This document shows, in pieces, positions 16,098 to 22,477 of a DNA stretch of 22,477 bases. The first letter of the stretch is position 1. Every line of letters begins with the position of its first letter. A model generated the notes under the pieces. It had not been told where the DNA came from. It worked only from the letters and a program-made list of their open reading frames with translations, and made no database searches. The position numbers and the translations under genes were made by a program. Source of the stretch: an uncultured Oscillospiraceae bacterium (GTDB taxonomy: Bacteria > Bacillota > Clostridia > Oscillospirales > Oscillospiraceae); contig CAAEKQ010000103.1 of the NCBI GenBank assembly GCA_900756575.1, forward strand, positions 1 through 22,477, written 5' to 3'.

Positions 16098-17171
16098 TTA
16101 TGAACTTTTACCGCTGTACTGATCCAGCACGTCCGCCAGCACCGACGCAAAGGCCTCGCCGGATCGTATGGCCTCCTTCAGGCTGTTCCCCGACGCTCCT
16201 ACCTCCACCAGGAGATCCATGGGAGCAAGATCCTGATTAAAGCGCTCCGTTCTCAGGTTGATTGGGCGCATCAACCCCTGGTAATCCTGCTGCAGCCGCG
16301 CCTGCAATACCGCCGCCAGGCTGAGATTTTCCCGCCAGTTTGGATGCTCCAGGCCCCCGGCGTCGGTGCCCACCACCAGCATGAGCTTTGCCGCATCTTC
16401 TCCGTCTATGGTACACGCCATGCGCATTTGCCCGCCGTTTTCATCCTCTACCGCGTCCCGGTGGATGTCCAGCACCAGCGCAATGGTTGAGTATTCCGCC
16501 ATGGCGTCCTGAATTACCTGCCGGGAGGTTTGATAGGCGTGGTTGAAGTCCGGTTCGTCGCAGATGGTGGTGTCGTGAACGGTCTGATAGCCCCGCTCCT
16601 CCAGCACCGCCTTCATCTGCTCCGCCACCTTGATGACGCTTTTCTCCGGATCCTGGGTACGGTAAACGCCGGTATCCGGATCCTCATAGCTCTCTGAGCC
16701 GTGGGTGTGCATCAGCAGAATCACAGGGCCGTCCGCCTGAAAATTCAGCCCTTCCATTAAGTCCGGCAGCTGGGTAAAGTCCACCGTATAGTCCGTCTCG
16801 TTGCGAATCTCCAGGGAAATGTTGTCGTCTACCGCAATGGGCGACGGGGAGGGCGGCAAGGTTTCATGCTCCCGGGCAGCCTCGTCCCACGCTTCGGCAA
16901 TTTCCGTCACCGGCACCTGCTGCGGGAATGACGATGCTTCCGGTTCCACGGATTCCGCATTCTCTGCAACAGATATCTCCGTATTTTTCTCTGAATCCGT
17001 GCTTTTCTCCGGCGGGAAGATTGTCCCCGCCGCCCCCAGCTGTGTGGAGACCAGCCATGCGGAAATGGCCTGACTTTGTACCCGCTGCCCCGTTTCCTTT
17101 GCCCTCGTCAGCAGCCCCACCGCGCCCAGCAGCAAAATGCCCGCCGCCAAGAGTGCAGAACCCTGTTTCAT
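16098..17171 (-). CDS. spoIIP: Stage II sporulation protein P
   Basis: SpoIIP is the peptidoglycan amidase/endopeptidase that, with SpoIID and SpoIIM, thins the septal wall and drives engulfment of the forespore. The 357-residue protein has an N-terminal membrane anchor (about 4-22), a long acidic low-complexity spacer (about 45-120), and the C-terminal SpoIIP catalytic domain with LLMHTHGSESY, LVLDIHRDAVE (the histidines expected to bind zinc) and VGASGNSLKEA near the end. Start: GAGGTGG (17183-17177) is 5 nt before ATG 17171; an upstream in-frame start at 17237 would cover this site and the promoter. A sigma-E-like promoter lies just upstream, fitting mother-cell expression. Confidence 0.95.
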   Translation of the reverse strand: MKQGSALLAAGILLLGAVGLLTRAKETGQRVQSQAISAWLVSTQLGAAGTIFPPEKSTDSEKNTEISVAENAESVEPEASSFPQQVPVTEIAEAWDEAAREHETLPPSPSPIAVDDNISLEIRNETDYTVDFTQLPDLMEGLNFQADGPVILLMHTHGSESYEDPDTGVYRTQDPEKSVIKVAEQMKAVLEERGYQTVHDTTICDEPDFNHAYQTSRQVIQDAMAEYSTIALVLDIHRDAVEDENGGQMRMACTIDGEDAAKLMLVVGTDAGGLEHPNWRENLSLAAVLQARLQQDYQGLMRPINLRTERFNQDLAPMDLLVEVGASGNSLKEAIRSGEAFASVLADVLDQYSGKSS

Positions 17172-17189
17172 ATGTACCACCTCACATAC

Positions 17190-17219
17190 AGTATATGCCC
17201 ACGCTTTCTCAAATAGAAC
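17190..17219 (-). promoter_or_regulatory. Candidate sigma-E promoter of spoIIP
   Basis: On the - strand a -35-like GTTCTATT (17219-17212), a 14-nt spacer and CATATACT (17197-17190). This resembles the mother-cell sigma-E pattern (ATATT, 14-15 nt, CATAnnnT) better than sigma-A. It is placed right for spoIIP, which belongs to the sigma-E regulon in B. subtilis. Assignment by eye only. Confidence 0.5.
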
Positions 17220-17254
17220 CGAAACACTTGGACACAAACCGTATAAATCGCTAC

Positions 17255-17284
17255 TTGCTTTAGATTCTAATTTGGTGATAGAAT
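17255..17284 (+). promoter_or_regulatory. Possible promoter of the orphan flavoprotein fragment
   Basis: TTGCTT (17255-17260), an 18-nt spacer and TAGAAT (17279-17284), about 30 nt before the start codon. Both boxes are imperfect. Confidence 0.4.
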
Positions 17285-17313
17285 ATTTTCATAGCGAAAG
17301 AAGGAGGGATCCC

Positions 17314-17610
17314 ATGCCAAATCTAAACGCACCCTGGCGGCCGCCCTACTACGCCTTCCGCCGTCATGCCCAGATCGGCAACGAATTCCTCGCCACGGTG
17401 GACGGCCTGTGGACGGATGAACGGCAGAACGTGCTGGACATGGACAAGGAGCCCATCCCCGGCCTGTATGCCACCGGCAACTGCTGTGGCAGACGCTGGG
17501 GCGTGCAGTATTCCACCCCCATTCCCGGCGTGTCCATTGGCATGGCCTGGACGCTGGGGCGCCTGTGCGGTATGCATGCGGCAGAGGATATCCCGCAGGA
17601 AGAAGCTTAA
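17314..17610 (+). CDS. Orphan C-terminal fragment of an FAD-dependent oxidoreductase
   Basis: 98 residues that match only the C-terminal end of the fumarate reductase/succinate dehydrogenase flavoprotein-like family (normally 450 residues or more). Recognisable parts: RPPYYAF near the start; the VDGLWTDERQNVLDMD segment, where family members carry a GGL.ID...VLD pattern; and the FAD-binding end PIPGLYATGNCCG followed by PIPGVSIGMAWTLGR. The N-terminal Rossmann GxGxxG domain and the substrate domain are missing, and the sequence before the ATG does not encode them. Yet AAGGAGGG (17301-17308) sits 6 nt before the ATG and a terminator follows the stop, so it is built like a working gene. It may be a remnant, or a small protein kept for another use; alone it should not bind FAD normally. 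Confidence 0.7.
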   Translation: MPNLNAPWRPPYYAFRRHAQIGNEFLATVDGLWTDERQNVLDMDKEPIPGLYATGNCCGRRWGVQYSTPIPGVSIGMAWTLGRLCGMHAAEDIPQEEA

Positions 17611-17618
17611 TCACAAAG

Positions 17619-17652
17619 CGGCACCTCGGAGTTCTTCCGGGGCGCCGTTTTT
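17619..17652 (+). terminator. Terminator after the flavoprotein fragment
   Basis: Positions 17619-17629 pair with 17637-17647 (11 positions, one A/C mismatch and one G-T pair, GC-rich) with a 7-nt loop, followed by TTTTT (17648-17652), 8 nt after the stop at 17610. Confidence 0.85.
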
Positions 17653-17708
17653 CCTGTCAAAACATACAATTCTCCATTCATTCTTCAATATTTCGCACAA
17701 TGGTTTTT

Positions 17709-17727
17709 GAGTGCACTCTGCTATAAT
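17709..17727 (+). promoter_or_regulatory. Extended -10 promoter overlapped by a 10-bp palindrome
   Basis: TATAAT (17722-17727) is preceded by TG at 17719-17720, an extended -10 element; no good -35 box is visible. Directly in front lies the perfect palindrome GAGTGCACTC (17709-17718), in the spacer, a place where a bound repressor would block RNA polymerase. It lies about 115 nt before the dehydrogenase start, leaving a leader in which I see no gene. Confidence 0.55.
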
Positions 17728-17841
17728 AAAGTCGTAAAGGGAAAGCGGAATCGGCCATACGCCCCTTCCAAACTCCCCGAACCTTCTTAAATTGTTGTGC
17801 CGGAACGAACGCATTCCTCCCGGCAGAATGGAGGATACATC

Positions 17842-18783
17842 ATGAAAATTCAGAATGTAACCGTAGCTGGCGGCGGTGTATTGGGCAGCCAGATCGCCTA
17901 TCAGTGCGCCTATGCAGGCTTCCATGTGACCACCTATCTCCGCAGCGAGGCTTCCGTCCAGCGCGCCCAGCCCAAGGTGGCGCGCCTCCACAAGATTTAT
18001 CAGGCAGAGCTGACCGCCGCAAAGGAGCATGGCGGTGCAGTCAGCCGCGGTCTGATCTTCAACGGAGATGCCGCCACCGCAGACTATGACGCTCTGCTCC
18101 GTCAGGCCGACGAAGCCTTTGCGCACTTCCACTATGAAACCGACCTGGCCGCAGCAGTCGCCGATGCCGATCTGGTGATCGAAGCCCTGGCCGAGCAGCC
18201 CGAAGCAAAGAAGGCATTCTTCGCCCAGCTCCAGCCCCTGCTGCCGGAGAAAACCATCATCGCCACCAACTCCTCTACCCTGCTGCCCAGCGTTCTGGCA
18301 GACTCCACCGGACGGCCCGAAAAGTTCCTGTCCCTCCACTTCGCCAATAACATCTGGAAGCAGAACATTGCAGAGGTCATGGGCCACCCCGGCACCGAGC
18401 CCCAGGCCTATGAGGCTGTGGCGAAGTTCGCCGGGGGCATGGGCATGATCCCCATGAAGCTCAAAAAGGAGAAGGCCGGCTACATCCTCAACTCCATGCT
18501 GGTGCCCTTCCTGATGTCCGCCCAGGAGCTGCTGGCCGACGGAATCGCCGATGTGGAGACCATCGACAAAACCTGGATGCTCTCCACCGGTGCACCCTTT
18601 GGCCCCTTCCAAATCCTCGATATCGTGGGCATCACCACCGCCTACAATATCATTATGAACTACCCGGACGCCACAGATCCCACCTCCCTCCACGGCAAGC
18701 TGGCCAAGATGCTGAAGGAGGACTACCTGGATCAGGGCAAAACCGGCATCAACGCAGGCGAAGGCTTCTATTCCTACCAATAA
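17842..18783 (+). CDS. 3-hydroxyacyl-CoA dehydrogenase family protein
   Basis: NAD-dependent oxidoreductase of the 3-hydroxyacyl-CoA dehydrogenase superfamily; 313 residues. The N-terminal Rossmann fold has GGGVLG (10-15). Catalytic residues are in register with the human enzyme: S145 in NSSTL, H166 in SLHFAN, E178 in AEVM (the His-Glu spacing of 12 and Ser-His spacing of 21 are kept), and N217 in GYILNSML. The usual HFFNP after the histidine is replaced by HFANNIW, a variant I associate with a Firmicutes subgroup, so the true substrate may be a 3-hydroxyacyl-CoA or another beta-hydroxy acid. Start: GGAGG (17830-17834) lies 7 nt before ATG 17842. No thiolase, crotonase or acyl-CoA dehydrogenase genes adjoin it, so butyrate synthesis cannot be inferred from context. 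Confidence 0.88.
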   Translation: MKIQNVTVAGGGVLGSQIAYQCAYAGFHVTTYLRSEASVQRAQPKVARLHKIYQAELTAAKEHGGAVSRGLIFNGDAATADYDALLRQADEAFAHFHYETDLAAAVADADLVIEALAEQPEAKKAFFAQLQPLLPEKTIIATNSSTLLPSVLADSTGRPEKFLSLHFANNIWKQNIAEVMGHPGTEPQAYEAVAKFAGGMGMIPMKLKKEKAGYILNSMLVPFLMSAQELLADGIADVETIDKTWMLSTGAPFGPFQILDIVGITTAYNIIMNYPDATDPTSLHGKLAKMLKEDYLDQGKTGINAGEGFYSYQ

Positions 18784-18795
18784 AATCGCGCAAAA

Positions 18796-18834
18796 ATCCC
18801 TCTGCACCGATCCTGATGCAGAGGGATCCCTTTT
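18796..18834. terminator. Bidirectional terminator between the dehydrogenase and marR
   Basis: ATCCCTCTGCA (18796-18806) and TGCAGAGGGAT (18817-18827) form an 11-bp perfect stem with a 10-nt loop. On the + strand CCCTTTT follows; on the - strand TTTTT follows directly, so it works best for marR, which converges on the dehydrogenase gene. Confidence 0.88.
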
Positions 18835-19300
18835 ACACTTTTTCGCTGTCCAGCCGTTGAATCACGTTGGTGAAATTCTCCCGGCTTTCGTCCTTGGAAC
18901 GCTGATAGATTCGATCCAACAGCTGTGCAAACTCCTGCTGCTCCTGGTGAGACAGGGCCTCCAGCAGCCAGCCGTAATAGGTACTTTCAATGTAAGCCTT
19001 GGAGTTCTTAAGCCGGTCGGCCTTGTCCGTAGCATAGAGCAGCTGACTCCGGCCGTCCTGGGGATTTTCCTTGCGAATCAGGAAGCCCTTGGTCTCCAGG
19101 CTGGCAATCTGACGCGCCAGTGCCCCCTTATCCAGCCCCAGCTGTTCCCGGATCCCCGCCTGGGTGATACCGGGATTTTTTCGAATCACGTGAATCACGT
19201 CGAACTCCGCCGTGCCGACCCCTTGATCCCGGAGCATCCGGCCTGCCAGCTTGGATGCCTCCCGGGATATTTTTGTAATCTGCCGTTTGGTGATGTCCAT
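18833..19300 (-). CDS. MarR-family transcriptional regulator
   Basis: Winged-helix DNA-binding regulator of 155 residues. The pattern is typical: an N-terminal dimerisation helix; FDVIHVIRKNPGITQAGIRE leading into the recognition helix region LGLDKGALARQIASLETKG; the wing FLIRKENPQDGRSQLLYAT, with the conserved D-R-S of the family; and C-terminal dimerisation helices. The ligand cannot be predicted. Start: GAAGGGAG lies 8 nt before ATG 19300; an in-frame ATG at 19342 would overlap the promoter. A small palindrome between the promoter boxes suggests autorepression. Its closest possible targets are the dehydrogenase (converging) and the short gene upstream. Confidence 0.9.
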   Translation of the reverse strand: MDITKRQITKISREASKLAGRMLRDQGVGTAEFDVIHVIRKNPGITQAGIREQLGLDKGALARQIASLETKGFLIRKENPQDGRSQLLYATDKADRLKNSKAYIESTYYGWLLEALSHQEQQEFAQLLDRIYQRSKDESRENFTNVIQRLDSEKV

Positions 19301-19330
19301 GGCAAGCGCTCCCTTCGGTGATGTGATTAG

Positions 19331-19359
19331 ATGATAGCACAACTTGTTTCGTTCGTCAA
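19331..19359 (-). promoter_or_regulatory. marR promoter with candidate MarR operator
   Basis: On the - strand TTGACG (19359-19354), a 17-nt spacer and TATCAT (19336-19331). The spacer holds the palindrome ACAACTTGT (19339-19347), similar to the TTG-n-CAA-like sites of MarR proteins, so binding there would shut off the gene itself. Confidence 0.7.
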
Positions 19360-19396
19360 TGGGGCGATTGGAGCGCTTCCGCCATCCGTTTATACC

Positions 19397-19630
19397 TTAC
19401 GCCTGCTCCACATCCATCCGAACCGCGCACAAAAGGCCATCTTCCTTCACAAGGTCGCCATTGACCGCACCCAGATAATCCTTGCCCAGCAGATCATAGA
19501 AATTGCCGCCGATGTTCAACTCCGGCGCCGGGATGATCTCCTCCAGAATGTCTCCCTGGTAGGCAATGCTCGTGCGGCTGCGATCCTCGGTTCGAATATC
19601 GGCATAAAAGCCATCGCGAAACTGAATCAT
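19397..19630 (-). CDS. Short protein resembling the N-terminus of TldD/PmbA, probably a remnant
   Basis: 77 residues. The first 30 or so (MIQFRDGFYADIRTEDRSR, then a TSIAY...LEE segment) resemble the N-terminal strand and helix of TldD/PmbA metalloprotease-like proteins, by memory of the family and not by search. The rest (PELNIGGNFYDLLGKDYLGA onward) does not match that family to my eye. The zinc site and the catalytic C-terminal domain of TldD are absent, and the sequence downstream belongs to the marR promoter. A good ribosome binding site (GAAGGAGAAA) precedes ATG 19630, and a possible promoter lies upstream, so it may still be expressed. Alternatives: an unrelated small orphan protein. 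Confidence 0.55.
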   Translation of the reverse strand: MIQFRDGFYADIRTEDRSRTSIAYQGDILEEIIPAPELNIGGNFYDLLGKDYLGAVNGDLVKEDGLLCAVRMDVEQA

Positions 19631-19676
19631 AATCGTTTCTCCTTCAATGGTTCGTGGCCGAATGGTTTCTACCGGG

Positions 19677-19706
19677 ATTATACCCCGCCCCGGATGAAGG
19701 GCACAA
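19677..19706 (-). promoter_or_regulatory. Possible promoter of the 77-residue gene
   Basis: On the - strand a perfect TATAAT (19682-19677) preceded by GGGG, with a weak -35 TTGTGC (19706-19701) at 18 nt. The -10 box is convincing, the -35 box is not. Confidence 0.5.
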
Positions 19707-19743
19707 TGGATTCCCTGTAAACTTTTTGTACGCAATCCAGAAA

Positions 19744-19774
19744 ACGTCCCCTGTGGAATGCTCCACAGGGGACG
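19744..19774 (-). terminator. Terminator of the solute-binding protein gene
   Basis: CGTCCCCTGTGGA (19745-19757) pairs perfectly with TCCACAGGGGACG (19762-19774), 13 bp with a 4-nt loop. On the - strand TTTTC follows directly. It lies about 40 nt after the stop at 19812. Confidence 0.9.
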
Positions 19775-19811
19775 GACGATTGACTGGGCACATGCAATTC
19801 AGAGGGATCGG

Positions 19812-21545
19812 TTATCTTGCCTGATAGCGGTCATAGGCAGCCTGCTTGAGCTCGATGCACTGGTCAATGCCCATGCTCTCCAGCTCTGCGATGAAGGCAT
19901 CCCATTCCTCCATGGGCTTATCGCCGTTGATGAACTTGCTGACGGTCTCGGCGGCCTTGGTGGCAAGGTCGCTGGCAATGGTGCCGTACTGCTCGCTCTC
20001 AGGAACGCTGAGGCTGCCGTAGTACTGCATCTCATTGGAGGTGTTGGCTCTCCAGACTTCCTGGGCCTTGGCCTCGGCCTCGTTGGAGAAGGTTGCTGCC
20101 TTCCGCTCCATGGCGCAGTCAAAGGGCAGGTCGAAGAAGGCGATCTCGCTACAGGTGTTGAACATGGCGTTGAAGCCGTTGGGGTTGTTGGTAATCAAGT
20201 CAGTGTACTGCACCTTGCCGTCCACCATGTTATAGGTCTCGCCCTCGATGCCAAAGTTCATGGCCTTGTAGCCGTCCTCGGTCCACATCCAGTTGATGAC
20301 CTTTGCGGCCTCCTCTGGATATTCGCAGGCGGTGGTAATGGCCCAGCCGCCGACTCCGGTCTGGCCCTTGTTGGCATAGAGCTTGAAGGTGTCGCCCTTT
20401 TCCCGGACAATGGCCTGGATGGGCTCCATATCATAGGTACCGCCCGCCTGCTGCTTGGAGGATTCGGACAGGGTATCGGACTGGCCAAAGGCAAAGCCGC
20501 ACTGGTTGCTGAGGATATACTCATTGATGGGGAACATATTCTGCATATTCATGCTGGGCTCGCCCAGAATGCCCTCGGCAAACCAATCCCGAAGCATCTG
20601 CACATAGTCCTTATAATTGTCGCTGAGGATACCTGCCTGCACCTTGCCGTCCTGCACGAAGTACGCAAGGTCAGAGCTGGTGCCGTAGCCGGAGGTATCA
20701 AAGCCGCCTACAAAGCCATTGTTGGAGTAATCCCAGTTCTGGGTCAGCAGCATGGGATAGTCGCAGCCGGGAATCTGATTCTTGAAGGCCACCAGCACAT
20801 CATGAAGCTCGTCAAAGGTCTCCGGGGTCTCCAAGCCCAGCTGATCCAGCCAGTCCTGGCGGATGTACAGGCCCATGGTGGACTGGTTCTCATAGGACTT
20901 AATGGTGGTCATGTGGCCGGTATCGGAGATCAGCCCCTTGCGGTAGTCCTCGTTGGTGGAGAAAATGCCGTTCTTGAAGTCCGACAGGCAATCATCCAGC
21001 ATAGGCATCAGGTCGATGCAGATATCCTGCTCCACCAGTGCGTCAATGCCGCCGGAAACCTGGGTGTCCGGCACGCCAAAGTAATCGGGATAGTCGCCCG
21101 CTGCCAGGGTGATGGAGAATTTCTCCGCGTAAGCATCCTGGTCGATGAGCGTCCAGTTGAGGTGTACGCCCGTGGCCTCTTCCATCAGCTGCACGCCGCG
21201 GTTGCCGTTGAGGCCCTCGGTGGCCACATCGGGAATGACCATGGGCAGGAAGCCGGACATGGCCATATACACATCCAGGCTGATTTCGCCGGGCTCACAG
21301 AGGGGATAGGACACGGGGGTATACTCCGGCTCCTGAGCCGATGCAGGCTCCGCCTCGGACGCAGAGGTCTCGGGCTCCGGCGCTATATCCTGCTGGGCCG
21401 GGGTTTCTTCCGCAGGTGCCGAGCTGGTCAGGTTCTCTTTTGCGGAAGTGGATGCTTGGGCAGAGGGCTGCTTGCTGCCGCAGCCGGAAAGCATGCCAAG
21501 GAGCATGCAGATAGCAAGAAACATCGCTCCAGTTTTCTTTTTCAT
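19812..21545 (-). CDS. Extracellular solute-binding lipoprotein (ABC transporter, carbohydrate-type)
   Basis: 577-residue ligand-binding component of an ABC importer. The N-terminus MKKKTGAMFLAICM with lipobox LSGC (19-22) predicts lipidation at C22 and anchoring outside the membrane. An acidic Ser/Glu/Pro linker (about 25-75) follows, then the binding protein fold with family-like features (GVQLMEEATGV, LAAGDYPDYFG, YIRQDWLDQLGL, and GGWAITTACEYPEEAAKVI.W near the end). The length and pattern fit the large sugar or oligosaccharide binding proteins (UgpB/LplA type); the ligand is unknown. GGAGG lies 10 nt before the ATG. No permease or ATPase genes adjoin it within the window, so it is either an orphan or works with a transporter encoded elsewhere. 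Confidence 0.88.
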   Translation of the reverse strand: MKKKTGAMFLAICMLLGMLSGCGSKQPSAQASTSAKENLTSSAPAEETPAQQDIAPEPETSASEAEPASAQEPEYTPVSYPLCEPGEISLDVYMAMSGFLPMVIPDVATEGLNGNRGVQLMEEATGVHLNWTLIDQDAYAEKFSITLAAGDYPDYFGVPDTQVSGGIDALVEQDICIDLMPMLDDCLSDFKNGIFSTNEDYRKGLISDTGHMTTIKSYENQSTMGLYIRQDWLDQLGLETPETFDELHDVLVAFKNQIPGCDYPMLLTQNWDYSNNGFVGGFDTSGYGTSSDLAYFVQDGKVQAGILSDNYKDYVQMLRDWFAEGILGEPSMNMQNMFPINEYILSNQCGFAFGQSDTLSESSKQQAGGTYDMEPIQAIVREKGDTFKLYANKGQTGVGGWAITTACEYPEEAAKVINWMWTEDGYKAMNFGIEGETYNMVDGKVQYTDLITNNPNGFNAMFNTCSEIAFFDLPFDCAMERKAATFSNEAEAKAQEVWRANTSNEMQYYGSLSVPESEQYGTIASDLATKAAETVSKFINGDKPMEEWDAFIAELESMGIDQCIELKQAAYDRYQAR

Positions 21546-21587
21546 TTCAATTTGTCCTCCTTTGTTTCATTTGTTGTGCCCAGTTCC

Positions 21588-21616
21588 ATCATACTACCTT
21601 CGTACAATCTACACAA
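21588..21616 (-). promoter_or_regulatory. Possible promoter of the solute-binding protein gene
   Basis: On the - strand TTGTGT (21616-21611), a 17-nt spacer and TATGAT (21593-21588). The leader to the ATG is about 35 nt and shows no riboswitch-like structure. Confidence 0.55.
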
Positions 21617-21677
21617 ATGCTTTTTTGACATACTATATTACCCCAGTGTAATGTATGTTCTATACTCCTCCGCGATA

Positions 21678-21709
21678 TAAAACGGAGACGACCCGTTTGA
21701 GCCGTCTCC
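21678..21709 (-). terminator. Terminator after glyA
   Basis: Positions 21684-21694 pair with 21699-21709 (11 bp including two G-T pairs on the - strand RNA, 4-nt loop). On the - strand GTTTTAT follows. It lies about 18 nt after the glyA stop. Confidence 0.85.
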
Positions 21710-21726
21710 TAATTTCATACTATATA

Positions 21727-22477
21727 TTATTCGTACAGGGGGAACTTTGCGGTCAGCGCATCCACTCGAGCGGTAATTTCGTCCTTCTTGGTGTCGAAAT
21801 GGTAGATGCAGTCGGCGATGCAGTCGGCAATCTCTTTCATTTCGGCAGGGCCCATGCCACGGGTGGTGACAGCGGGGGTGCCGAGACGCAGGCCGGAGGT
21901 CACAAAGGGGCTGCGCTTTTCGCCGGGAACGGTGTTCTTGTTGGCAGTGATGTGCACCTCGTCCAGATTGTGCTCCAGCTCCTTGCCGGTGCATTCCTCG
22001 TCGGTGAGGTCCACCAGCAGCAGGTGATTATCGGTGCCGCCGGACACCAGCTTCACGCCCCGGGCCAGCAGCTCCTGAGCCATGGCCTGAGCATTTTCGA
22101 TGATTTTTCTGCCGTACTCCTTGAACTCGGGCTTCAGCGCCTCGCCGAAGCACACGGCCTTTGCGGCAATCACGTGCTCCAGAGGGCCGCCCTGGGTGCC
22201 GGGGAAGATGGCTTTGTTGATCTTCTTGGAAATCTCCTCGTTGTTGGTGAGGATCAGACCGCCCCGGGGGCCGCGCAGGGTCTTATGGGTAGTAGTAGTC
22301 ACCACATCGGCATAGGGCACAGGGCTCTGATGATAGCCTGCTGCCACCAGACCGGCGATGTGGGCCATATCCACCATCAGAAGCGCGCCGTTGTCATGGG
22401 CAATCTGAGCGATCCGCTCGAAGTCGATGGCACGGGGATAGGCAGAAGCACCGGCCACCACCAGCTTGGGCTTTACC
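21727..22477 (-). CDS. glyA: Serine hydroxymethyltransferase, C-terminal part (cut by window edge)
   Basis: PLP-dependent enzyme converting serine and tetrahydrofolate to glycine and methylene-tetrahydrofolate, the main source of one-carbon units. About 250 of the usual 410-420 residues are present; the reading frame stays open to the last base of the window, so the start lies outside. Visible: VAGASAYPRAIDF, the MVDMAHIAGLVAAG segment, the PLP-lysine motif TTTHKTLRGPRGG, and downstream GTDNHLLLVDL and TSGLRLGTPAVTTRGM. All are standard for GlyA. A terminator follows; it is transcribed separately from the solute-binding protein gene on the same strand. Confidence 0.96.
   Translation of the reverse strand, partial: VKPKLVVAGASAYPRAIDFERIAQIAHDNGALLMVDMAHIAGLVAAGYHQSPVPYADVVTTTTHKTLRGPRGGLILTNNEEISKKINKAIFPGTQGGPLEHVIAAKAVCFGEALKPEFKEYGRKIIENAQAMAQELLARGVKLVSGGTDNHLLLVDLTDEECTGKELEHNLDEVHITANKNTVPGEKRSPFVTSGLRLGTPAVTTRGMGPAEMKEIADCIADCIYHFDTKKDEITARVDALTAKFPLYE

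Noticed and set aside
17137..17313. Extension of the flavoprotein fragment upstream of ATG 17314 in the same frame
   Set aside because: The extra residues do not resemble the family, and the DNA is the promoter and N-terminus of spoIIP on the other strand.
17709..17718. GAGTGCACTC as a second HrcA site
   Set aside because: It shares the GAGTGC and GCACTC words with CIRCE, but lacks the outer TTA/TAA bases and the 9-nt spacer, and the arms are in the wrong order.
19758..21680. A 640-codon open frame on the + strand opposite the solute-binding protein gene
   Set aside because: It is antisense to a gene with a lipobox signal peptide and good ribosome binding site; its translation is a His/Leu/Val/Gly-rich shadow without domains.

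Overview
The window looks like a chromosomal segment of a GC-rich, spore-forming member of the Clostridia. The basis is gene order (hrcA-grpE-dnaK-dnaJ under CIRCE control; glmU-prs-pth-mfd as in Firmicutes), a spoIIP gene, a VanW-family surface protein and the codon bias. I would guess an Oscillospirales gut anaerobe, but that placement is inference. I see no rRNA, tRNA, CRISPR array, insertion sequence or prophage. Layout, left to right. 1-326: a cluster of related hairpins (21-126), then a sigma-A promoter and a perfect CIRCE operator. 327-5126 (+): the heat-shock operon hrcA, grpE, dnaK, dnaJ, closed by a terminator. 5319-11732 (+): glmU, prs, pth, mfd, which join cell-wall precursor synthesis, PRPP synthesis, peptidyl-tRNA recycling and transcription-coupled repair; this order is conserved in Firmicutes. 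11819-13945 (+): a membrane-anchored YoaR/VanW-type protein with an unusual 16-copy pentapeptide repeat in its cytoplasmic tail. 14000-15975 (-): a cardiolipin synthase and a small three-helix membrane protein, each with its own promoter. 16098-17171 (-): spoIIP. 17314-19630: a 98-residue orphan C-terminal piece of a flavoprotein (+), a 3-hydroxyacyl-CoA dehydrogenase (+), a MarR regulator (-) and a 77-residue protein resembling the N-terminus of TldD/PmbA (-). 19812-21545 (-): a lipoprotein solute-binding protein without adjacent transport genes. 21727-22477 (-): glyA, cut by the window edge. The first half holds conserved housekeeping genes. From spoIIP onward the genes are mostly single transcription units with their own promoters and terminators, several of the terminators shared by converging genes. 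The points most worth a second look are: a GlmU whose acetyltransferase half aligns residue for residue with E. coli numbering at a constant offset of 60, while its uridylyltransferase half has lost the recognisable catalytic motifs; the palindromic element upstream of hrcA; the tandem repeat in the VanW protein; and two very short genes that look like pieces of larger enzyme families yet keep good ribosome binding sites. I found no convincing new multi-gene system.
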